Part shown: positions 58,101-64,000 of the stretch, piece by piece
Numbering within the stretch: position 1 is the first letter of the stretch
How the letters are laid out: every line of letters starts with the position of its first letter
DNA from: Delphinapterus leucas
Lineage: Eukaryota > Chordata > Mammalia > Artiodactyla > Monodontidae
Reading direction: 5' to 3'
DNA: 64,000 bases
Assembly (NCBI RefSeq): GCF_002288925.2
Contig: NW_022098004.1
Location: 13,526,581-13,590,580 of the forward strand
Translations under genes and position numbers: made by a program
The notes under the pieces: generated by a model
What the model saw: the letters and a program-made list of their open reading frames with translations, nothing else
What the model was told of the DNA's origin: nothing
Databases searched by the model: none

Positions 58101-60873
58101 GCTCTGGAGGGGAGAGGTTACATGCTCACTAGAGGTGCTCAAGTGGATGGGATGAGACCGACATGGAGGCTGCTGGGCCCCAGGCCCCTGGCCCCCGGAC
58201 ACTGTCTCTGACCGGGCGCTGGGCTGTGCAGGTGAGCGACTCAGGCTGCAATCCCAGAGAGGGGTCTTTCTGGGTGGCCTTGGGCCAGGGCATCCTCTCT
58301 GAGCCTGTGTGCTCACCTGTAAGGTCAGGATGGGAAGTGCACCGATGTCAGCAGGTCAGTATGGAGACTGCATGGAAAGCACTAGCACAGTGCCCGGCAC
58401 ACAGTAAATGCTAGGTTAATGCTGGCAGACAGAGCAGACACTTGACCCCTGCTTCTCTGCCAGGAGCCTCTCCCACCTGGCCAGGGCCTATGTGTCCGGG
58501 TGACACTCCCCACTCTCGAGGGCAGGCAAAGATTATGACCCTGTTTTCTGGATGGGCCAGTGCTGCTGAAGGTGAGGCCTGGGGCTGAGGCAGAGCCCTG
58601 GGTGCCACACCCAGCCCTGTCATCTTGGGCAAGTCCCTGCCCTTCTCTGGGATTCGATGGGCATCTGAGCTAAATGAGGCACAGCAGGCAGGGAAAGCTC
58701 CCGAGGGCCCCCTCCCGATCCCTGAGCTACTGTCCTCCTCCAGGCCCCCCAGCCTCCAGGTGTAGGTCCTCCTCCCCCTACTCTGCCTCTCCCACGCCAG
58801 GGTCTGGGCCTCCAGGAGGGCCGGGGTGTGCTGTTGTGGGGCCTGTGGCCGTGCTTGCCCTGTGTGGAGGGGCCTCACAGGTAAGCTCAGTCTCCTCAAC
58901 CCGGCCACGTTCCTCTACGGAAACCCTGCTGCTTCTGTGGCTCAGGCCACAGAATGAAACAGCCAGAAGCCGTCCCTCAAATCCAGATGATCGACCTCCA
59001 GGTGGCCCGGTCCCCTGCTCTGTCCCTGGCCCAAACACACGCGTGTGTCGTAGGTATATCGGGACTTGGCATCACCGCAGGTGAAACCTCTCCCAGTTTG
59101 CTTCCACATGTCAGAAAATCCTGCCTCAATCACTTGTTACAATCTGGGCCCATTTCCTTCTATCTCATCCCAAAGTGCCTTGCAAATTGCCTGGAGAGGG
59201 AGGGAGACAGTCCTGCCCCTCTGCTCTGTGCAAAAGCTGCTGCTCTCTGCAGTGTTTGTGGAGAGGATGCCAGAAGGAGGAGGGTGTGGGAAGGTCCCCC
59301 CCTCTGCCAGCCCTGGGAATGGTTGGGGGAGGGTTGTCTGGGCTGCTTGGTCCCAGGAAGGAAACCCAGTGCCAGGGCTGTGATGTCCACAGGGCAGGAG
59401 GGGCTGCTGAGGGCAGAGAGAGGCCAGGACTTTTGGGGGCCGGCAGAAGCAGCTTGGAGTGGAGTTGCAGGGGATGGAGCTCTCAGGGGAGCACCCTATA
59501 CGGGGGCAGTGAGTGGCACCTATGCATGCTGCTAACCCTGTAGTTCCTAGTGAGGGTGGCTCCAGTTCTCTTGGGGGTGGGGGTGGGGGCGCAGGGATCT
59601 GGCAGCTGCCCCTGGGGCTGTTCCCCCGGCAGCACTGGGAGCCCCCGAAGGGCCTGCTTGGGCACTGCGGTGTGTCCTCCCGGGGCCTGCGGCGCCACAG
59701 TAGGAGTCTATGTTGTGTACTTGGGAGTGTGAGACAGCTTGTGAGGGCGGGGGTCTGAAGAGGTCCCAGTTCTCTCCCCTGCTCTTCCCCTGCCCCACAG
59801 GCCTGCCCCAGAGGGGAAGGGTAGAAACGCTGCTTCCTGGTCCCCGTCCTGTCGTCGGAGATGCCCTTCCCCTCTGCCTAGTCAGCCTGGGGCGGCCCTG
59901 CCAAACCCTAGCCTCTTTGGGGGAGAGGAGCCCCCTCACTCCCTAGACCACCAGTGAGAGGTGAGGTCAGGGAGTGTCCAGCAGTCTCCTTAATGACCTT
60001 GAGCCATTCCCAGGCCTCAGTTTCCCCACCTGGTGAGCCAGCGGTGGGCCAGGAATTGGTGGCCCGCTGCAGCCTGACCTTGGGTAATCATGGGGAGGGG
60101 CTGGAGCTGACAGCTCGGAGCAATAGTAGCCCTTCCCTGGGGCTGCTCCATCAACCCAACCTTCTCCCTCCTCCTGCCAAGGTGGGGACAGAAGCCTTGG
60201 GATGCAGGAACGCTCATCGTGGAGACCTTGGAGTCCTGGATCTTGTTTTTGGGGACCCGGGCAGCGGGTGCGGAGGCCGAGGCCGGCAGGGGAGGAGTTA
60301 ACGGTTCCCTGCTTTATTATTTTTCCCTGCTTTGGCGGTGACAGCATTGTCTGGGCTCCCGGGCCGTCGTGGGCGGGGGAGTGGGGGGGATGGTGGTGGT
60401 AGGGGGCGGAGGCCGGAGAGACCCCGGGCCCGTTAAAGGGCCGTGGAGTCGCTCCCGGAGCCAAACCCCATTCATGGTTTGGGGGTCTGGGGCGCGGGGA
60501 GCCCGCGTGTGCGCAGGCTCGGGTCTGGTCCCCAAGGGGGCGCTGCGACCCGGGCGACCCGGGGCTTGGACCCCGGGCACCGCACGGACACCCCGACACA
60601 CAAGCACCCACACCCCCCAAGACGGGCACCCAGAGACCCGGGCGCACGGCAGTCGCAGGCCAGACGCGCTCAGACAAACAGACACGGCGGCGCACGAACA
60701 CAGCGGGGCACGGCTGCCCGCCGCCACGCGTCCCCAGAGGGGGCACGCACCCGCACAAGCACCCGCGCGCCTGCAGGGCGGCCAGCCCCGCCGCGCCCCG
60801 TTACCTTCATGTCGTTGACGATGGCCTGGAAGAGCCCTCCCAGGGCGCCGCACTCCTTCTCCGCCGTCTCCAT
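42374..60873 (-). CDS. MTSS2: MTSS I-BAR domain containing 2 (ABBA)
   Basis: Actin- and membrane-bending protein of the MIM/ABBA family. The I-BAR (IMD) domain bundles or curves PI(4,5)P2 membranes and acts with Rac1; the C-terminal WH2 motif binds monomeric actin. Fifteen coding exons total 2253 nt and 750 residues (human about 747). The coordinates, 5' to 3' on the - strand, are 60805-60873, 55899-55960, 55737-55810, 54803-54887, 54627-54718, 54467-54541, 54121-54129, 53002-53159, 52684-52791, 51647-51744, 49905-50127, 44066-44140, 43589-43765, 43239-43404 and 42374-43155. All junctions are GT-AG and the phases close exactly. IMD is about residues 1-250 ([40 protein letters not shown]). A Ser-rich linker ([18 protein letters not shown]), a Pro-rich region, a Gln5 tract and WH2 at about 723-750 ([20 protein letters not shown]) follow. 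No disruption is seen. The paralogue MTSS1 was considered, but the linker and synteny favour MTSS2. Confidence 0.97.
43239..43404 (-). CDS. MTSS2: MTSS2 coding exon 14
   Basis: Acceptor acccccag, donor gtaggc. Encodes [20 protein letters not shown], then [20 protein letters not shown] and [10 protein letters not shown]. Confidence 0.95.
43589..43765 (-). CDS. MTSS2: MTSS2 coding exon 13
   Basis: Acceptor catgccctgcag, donor gtaagc, 59 codons. Starts [20 protein letters not shown], the counterpart of the DWAKPGPYDQP segment of MTSS1. The acceptor was chosen because it gives phase 0 and this homology. Confidence 0.9.
44066..44140 (-). CDS. MTSS2: MTSS2 coding exon 12
   Basis: Acceptor tgcgtggcag, donor gtcagt, 25 codons: [20 protein letters not shown] and SSPTT. 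Ser-rich linker. Confidence 0.94.
45061..45205 (+). mobile_element. short tRNA-derived SINE
   Basis: 'gggacttccccggtggtcca' head and (AAAT)n/(CAA)n tail. The repeat aacaacaaaga at 45050-45060 and 45215-45225 may be the target-site duplication, although the tail is itself CAA-rich. Confidence 0.88.
45400..47455 (+). mobile_element. L1 ORF2 3' half and 3' UTR (sense)
   Basis: Sense phrases 'caaccagtggaatagaatac', 'cccatcaagggagtaaaac' and 'aaaggtgttcaacctcatta', then 'gtgttaatttcctggttttg' and 'aaaattatttcagaattaaa', an L1 3' end. Riddled with stops. Confidence 0.7.
47456..49135 (+). mobile_element. second L1-derived fragment (sense; 5' part of ORF2 / HAL1-like)
   Basis: 'aatgtgaatggactaaaaac', 'gattgtcagattggataag' and 'ttgtatgcacctaataaaat' correspond to the start of ORF2, so this is a different copy from the one before it. 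It is split by the SINE at 47605. No intact frame. Confidence 0.65.
47605..47944 (+). mobile_element. CHR-type SINE (long form) with perfect TSD
   Basis: Sense element: 'gggcttccctggtggcgcag' head, (AAAT)n tail. Perfect 15-bp repeat agagataatggttga at 47590-47604 and 47945-47959. Confidence 0.96.
49905..50127 (-). CDS. MTSS2: MTSS2 coding exon 11
   Basis: Acceptor actcccccag, donor gtgagg. Encodes [20 protein letters not shown] to [20 protein letters not shown] and [25 protein letters not shown] is shared with MTSS1. Confidence 0.95.
50128..52683 (-). other. MTSS2: MTSS2 introns 9 and 10
   Basis: Unique GC-rich sequence around exon 10 (51647-51744). MIR-like pieces lie near 51280-51430 and 52110-52280. 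No further exon recognised. Confidence 0.7.
51647..51744 (-). CDS. MTSS2: MTSS2 coding exon 10
   Basis: Acceptor tgtccatccag, donor gtcagt. Encodes [20 protein letters not shown], then a Ser run ending SRKSSMC. Confidence 0.96.
52684..52791 (-). CDS. MTSS2: MTSS2 coding exon 9
   Basis: Acceptor ctccatcag, donor gtgcgg, 36 codons exactly. Encodes [20 protein letters not shown] to KLPPASEQ, ending the I-BAR domain. Confidence 0.96.
53002..53159 (-). CDS. MTSS2: MTSS2 coding exon 8
   Basis: Acceptor acccctccag, donor gtgggt. Encodes [20 protein letters not shown] to [10 protein letters not shown], the C-terminal helices of the I-BAR domain. Confidence 0.96.
54121..54129 (-). CDS. MTSS2: MTSS2 coding exon 7: 9-nt microexon
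   Basis: The - strand reads ...cttcctgtag|AGCTACTTG|gtaagtcag. It completes a Glu codon, adds Leu-Leu and gives the first base of Gly, turning KARK-GKGDLQ into KARK-ELL-GKGDLQ. The length is a multiple of three, so inclusion or skipping both keep the frame. A long TC-rich tract (54132-54175) precedes it, as in regulated microexons. MTSS1 carries ELLG at the same site. Confidence 0.85.
54467..54541 (-). CDS. MTSS2: MTSS2 coding exon 6
   Basis: Acceptor cccttgcacag, donor gtagag. Encodes [20 protein letters not shown] and KKARK, the basic stretch next to the optional ELL insertion. Confidence 0.96.
54627..54718 (-). CDS. MTSS2: MTSS2 coding exon 5
   Basis: Acceptor ccgcccacag, donor gtgggt. 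Encodes [20 protein letters not shown] and [10 protein letters not shown]. Confidence 0.96.
54803..54887 (-). CDS. MTSS2: MTSS2 coding exon 4
   Basis: Acceptor cctcgccag, donor gtgagt. Encodes [20 protein letters not shown] and TKLRQFT. The Arg/Lys-rich face is typical of membrane contact in I-BAR domains. Confidence 0.96.
55737..55810 (-). CDS. MTSS2: MTSS2 coding exon 3
   Basis: Acceptor catctccccag, donor gtaggg. Encodes [20 protein letters not shown] and TNTR. Confidence 0.96.
55899..55960 (-). CDS. MTSS2: MTSS2 coding exon 2
   Basis: Acceptor ctcctctgcag, donor gtgagg. Encodes [20 protein letters not shown] in the I-BAR domain. Confidence 0.96.
55961..60804 (-). other. MTSS2: MTSS2 intron 1
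   Basis: 4.8 kb of GC-rich, mostly unique sequence with no recognised exon. A clear MIR lies at about 57775-57975. Several long frames cross it by base composition alone. Confidence 0.85.
57775..57975 (+). mobile_element. MIR SINE
   Basis: 'ctacagatgaggaaactgag' followed by 'gctcagagagattaa' is nearly the MIR core. One of the best-preserved ancient repeats in the window. Confidence 0.9.
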
Positions 60874-61345
60874 GCTCGGGCCGGGCGGCAGCGTCGGCGG
60901 CGGGGCGCAGGCTGGGCGAGGGGACCCAGGCCGCGGCGGCTTTCGCTCCGAGGCCGGGTCGGGCCTGCAGCCTCCGGGCTGCGCTCAGCGGCCGGCCGCG
61001 CCGCGCTCGGGGATCGCGGGCCGCCGCGGGGCGGCGCGGGCCATGTCGCGGCGGGGCTGGCGGGCGGCGCGGGGACTGGAGCGGCGTCCGTAATCCGAGC
61101 CGCCGAGGCTTGGACGTCACGTGGACGCGCGGAGGGAGGGCCGTGGGGAGGGGCAGGGCCGTGGCGGGAGGGGTCTGTGGGAAAGACCGGGCGAGCTCCG
61201 GCCCATTCACCAGGAATGGAGCCCGGGCTTTGAAATCCGAGCCCCGGCGCGGCCGAACTGGTCGGGCTAGAGGGCCCGGCAGGCGCAGGCGCCGCCGCGG
61301 TTCGGGGGCGGCGCTGGGGCGGGGCTGCCCGGCTTGCCCGCGGGA
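60240..61345. promoter_or_regulatory. MTSS2: CpG-island promoter of MTSS2
   Basis: Dense CpG sequence covers coding exon 1 and about 470 bp upstream. A compound element at 61113-61123 reads, on the gene strand, CACGTGACGTC. This is an E-box (CACGTG) overlapping a CRE-like half site. A strong-context upstream AUG (61042-61044 on the - strand) would open a short uORF if transcription starts beyond it. The exact start site cannot be read from sequence. Confidence 0.8.
60805..60873 (-). CDS. MTSS2: MTSS2 coding exon 1
   Basis: Encodes residues 1-23 ([20 protein letters not shown], then DMK). Donor gtaacg. It sits in the CpG island, and the intron behind it is 4.8 kb. Confidence 0.96.
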
Positions 61346-61423
61346 GTGGGACCAGTGGTTGGGTGCCCGCTCCGGGAAGGTGCCCAACACCACCACCCCC
61401 TCCAGCCTTTGGTCTCTGGCCGG

Positions 61424-61496
61424 TGTGTGTGTGTGTATGTCGGGGTGCGTGTGTGTGTGTGTGTCGGGGTGTGTGTGTGTGTCGGGGGGTGGGTGT
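61424..61496 (+). repeat. (GT)n blocks separated by TCGGGG
   Basis: Three GT runs alternate with tatgtcggggtgcg/tgtcgggg-like spacers, forming an irregular unit of about 22 bp just upstream of the MTSS2 CpG island. Confidence 0.85.
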
Positions 61497-61499
61497 TCC

Positions 61500-62560
61500 C
61501 GCGCTTTAAGAAGAGGGGGGCAGGCTGGGGTCCTCGGGGCGCATCCCGTCGGATGGATACACCACCCTCAGCAGGGGCGCACGGTGCCCTGAAGGCCACC
61601 CGCCTTGGAACGTTTTATCCCCGGCACAAAAGGGTTTGGACCCTCCTCCAGAAGTTCTGTGGCTCCTTTGCCAAGCAGTGCCAGTGCTGATGCCACCTGC
61701 ATGGGGTGCCCCAGGCCGGGCCTTTGGGGGTGGTGATGTACTGGTCCTCAAGCAACCTCTTTCCTCGGGTTGGGGCTATGTGGGACCAGCAGAACAGAGG
61801 TGGGCCACTGTCCCGTCTCTGACGCCAGGGTACCCACGTATGAGGATGCATGTGTGTGTACGTTGGCCATGGTGAGTTCAGTCTGTCATCCTGTTCTGGA
61901 GACTCCGGGCAGGGAAACCCACCCTCCCAGCCCTATGCTGGGGCTCTGGGGAAAAGCCCGCACAAGATCCTTCTCTTCTATTCCAGGGGCCCACAAGAGC
62001 CACTTGGGAGATCATTAGGCCAATCCGAGGCTTCCCAAAGCCTGGGGTCAGGTGGACTCTGGCTTATAGGTTTGGTGAGCTAAGGCTCATTTAGCCAAAT
62101 CAAGGGGTGGGGATGTGGGAAGCCCACCCCCTGCCCCGCCCAACTCCCTGCACTGGTCTGGGCCTTCCCCTCCATCCCCAGTGACCTGGAACGTTCTGCA
62201 GTGTGCCCCTTCATTCAGAAACTCCTGAGGCTCAGTTCATCTGTCTAATGGGGACATGTCCCATGCCCCCCGGGCGGGGGGTTGTCAGGATGGAAAAGTC
62301 AGATTAGGTGCCTGAGAAGGCAGGGATCAGGGGGCCAGGACAGTGCTTTGTGCTCTCCAGGAAGAAGGGGCTGGTTCTATAGAGGTAAGGGCTGGGCCCA
62401 AGGCCCACACCCCAGTCAGGTGAGTGTGCAGAGAGCGACCAGCCTCTCCTGGCAGAGCCAGCACTCCTGGGACCACCATGAGAACAAATCTCTAGGACAG
62501 GCAGCAAGGTCCTGGGGCAACTGCAGCATCAGGCAGGGGCAGGCATCAGTGGGAAGGAGC
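61500..62560. other. VAC14/MTSS2 intergenic interval
   Basis: No gene recognised. An old MIR-like piece lies near 62190-62270. Confidence 0.5.
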
Positions 62561-62564
62561 AGGC

Positions 62565-63012
62565 CAGGCACGGGTTGCGTTTCTTTATTGGGACAGAGGG
62601 TGCGCCATTCATATGGACCTCTGTGCTGGTCCCTATGTGCACAGATGTGTATACACATATGTACACACACATCCACAGGAGGCCAGAGCTCTGGTGCGCT
62701 GGGGAGGTCAAGCTCTTTTACAAGAGGGCATTAGAAAGAACCCGATTCCAGAAAATGGGGGCGTCTGAGGCTGCGGCCTCACCCTGGCAGGAAGCCAGCT
62801 CTGTCTGAATGCCAGAGTGCAGCTGACTGCGCTGGAGGGCCTGTGAGAGGAGCTTGGGTGGACAGAGCTTCCAGCCCCCTACCCTGCCCTGCGCTGGTGG
62901 CCAGGCCCAGCCCTGCCCCTGAGGCAGGTCCTCGGGCTCTGTGGGGAGGGGGCCTGAAGACCCCAAGTGCTCCATGGGACCACTCCTTGGGCCCTTCCCC
63001 AGGCCAGGCCCA
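62565..63012 (-). terminator. VAC14: VAC14 3' UTR and poly(A) signal
   Basis: AATAAA on the - strand at 62584-62589, about 420 nt after the stop codon. Cleavage is expected near 62565-62572. Confidence 0.85.
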
Positions 63013-63175
63013 TCAGAGGACAACCCTCCGGTCCAGGTGATCCCCACGCCCACTCCGCTGGTGCCTCACTTCCAGGTGCTTCTTCTGGACCCTTTCAAAG
63101 TGCTGCAGCAGCTCGGCGTAGTCGATGCTCGGGGAGTCTGCTTTCTGTGACGTGGGGGCTGCCTTCGCACTGTCT
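63013..63175 (-). CDS. VAC14: VAC14 last coding exon (partial gene)
   Basis: VAC14 is the HEAT-repeat scaffold that holds PIKfyve and FIG4 on endolysosomes and so controls PI(3,5)P2. The exon follows the acceptor ctccctttccccag. Its first base completes a codon, then 53 residues run [53 protein letters not shown] to TGA at 63013-63015. This matches the VAC14 C-terminus, including the terminal VVL that binds PDZ domains. The remaining exons lie beyond the right edge. 63176-64000 is intron with nothing recognised. Confidence 0.96.
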
Positions 63176-64000
63176 CTGGGGAAAGGGAGCAGAAGGGCTC
63201 AGCGTCAGTGTCTCAGCACGTGACGGGGCTGCTGGAGCGGGTAAGCATCAGCCACAGCAGGGCAGTGGGGTCGGGGCAGGGCCACAGGCTGGGGGAGCTC
63301 GACCTCGGGGAGTCTGGCCACCTCAGGCCCAACAACCCTTCCCCAGCAGTCAGCCCCAAAGAGCAGGGAGCCCTATGGGCATCCCCTCCCCCACAGTTGG
63401 TGGGACCAGTCAACACTGCTGCTTGGATAGGGCCTTCAGCCTGTGGGCTGGCAACGGTGCCCAGAGCAGGCATCACATCGGGAAGCATTTCCTGTTTATG
63501 AGTGGCTCCCTTTGGGGTGAAAGCCAGGGCTAGGAGCCAGCCAGGAAGCCAGCTGGGGCCTGGAACAGGGTCCAGGGAGAAGGGGGAGGCAGCCTGGCCC
63601 TTTCTTTAGGGCAGGGCTAGGGCCGGGGACCACAGGGGTGGCTGAAGTCTACTGGCCCTCAACTTGGCAGGACATCTGTTTTTGAGTGTTGGGGCCCAGA
63701 GGTCTGCAGTCACTCTCTGTCCCTGCGGAAGGAGAGCTGGTCTCCCCACTGGGCAGCTGATGCCTCCGGGAACTCCTCTTGCTAGCACTCTTCGCAGTTG
63801 CTCCGTACCGCCTCACAGCTTGTGCACTGCACAACTGCCACGGGCCTGATGCTCCCTATAGTTGGGCAATGCATTCGCCCTGCTGCCCCCTTCAAGCCCA
63901 GTGTTGAGCTTGCCCCGGGGGACTAGATCCACTTGGGCCCCTGTCCCATTCCTAACCATCACCCCAGCAGAGAGTCCCAAGAAAAGACTCTGCTTCTCCC
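63176..64000 (-). other. VAC14: VAC14 last intron (partial)
   Basis: GC-rich unique sequence with no further exon or repeat recognised up to the window edge. Confidence 0.8.

Noticed and set aside
60317..61396. 359-codon open frame on the - strand across the CpG island
   Set aside because: The open frame is explained by GC-rich composition. It overlaps MTSS2 exon 1 in another frame, and its peptide is low-complexity Arg/Pro/Ala without a known domain.

Overview
The window is vertebrate nuclear DNA and almost certainly cetacean. The main evidence is about twenty tRNA-derived SINEs of the CHR type. Their heads read ttccctggtggcgcagtgg on one strand and ccaccagggaagtcc on the other, as expected for whale and dolphin genomes. 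L1 pieces, MaLR LTRs, MIR and hAT remnants make up the rest of the repeats. Nothing bacterial, viral or CRISPR-like is present.

Three protein-coding genes are supported exon by exon. IL34 lies on the + strand: its start codon is at 28824, its stop at 38804-38806, and six coding exons give 235 residues. MTSS2 (also MTSS1L) lies on the - strand: its start codon is at 60873, its stop at 42374-42376, and fifteen coding exons, one of only 9 nt, give 750 residues. The last coding exon and 3' UTR of VAC14 lie on the - strand near the right edge (coding 63013-63175). From memory, the order and orientation IL34(+), MTSS2(-), VAC14(-) match human 16q22, so these are the orthologues in conserved synteny. 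IL34 and MTSS2 are tail to tail with under 600 bp between their poly(A) signals. VAC14 and MTSS2 run head to tail about 1.6 kb apart.

Layout: 1-28.4 kb is non-coding sequence upstream of, or in a long 5' intron of, IL34. It is packed with L1, SINE and LTR pieces, a DNAJC7 retrocopy fragment (20.14-20.30 kb) and an unidentified GC-rich insertion inside a split MaLR LTR (21.35-22.79 kb). 28.4-39.3 kb is IL34. 39.86-61.1 kb is MTSS2, with a 2.5-kb 3' UTR, an L1-filled 5.8-kb intron and a CpG-island promoter. 61.1-62.55 kb is intergenic. 62.55-64 kb is the 3' end of VAC14.

The genes are functionally unrelated. IL-34 is a secreted cytokine for CSF1R, MTSS2 is an I-BAR membrane and actin regulator, and VAC14 scaffolds the PIKfyve complex. 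I found no new multi-gene system. The most interesting items are small-scale: a NAGNAG acceptor at IL34 Gln81, an AUG-stop uORF in the IL34 leader, a frame-preserving microexon in the MTSS2 I-BAR domain, a poly(A)-tail-like insertion in the MTSS2 3' UTR, and the two retrocopy-like insertions.
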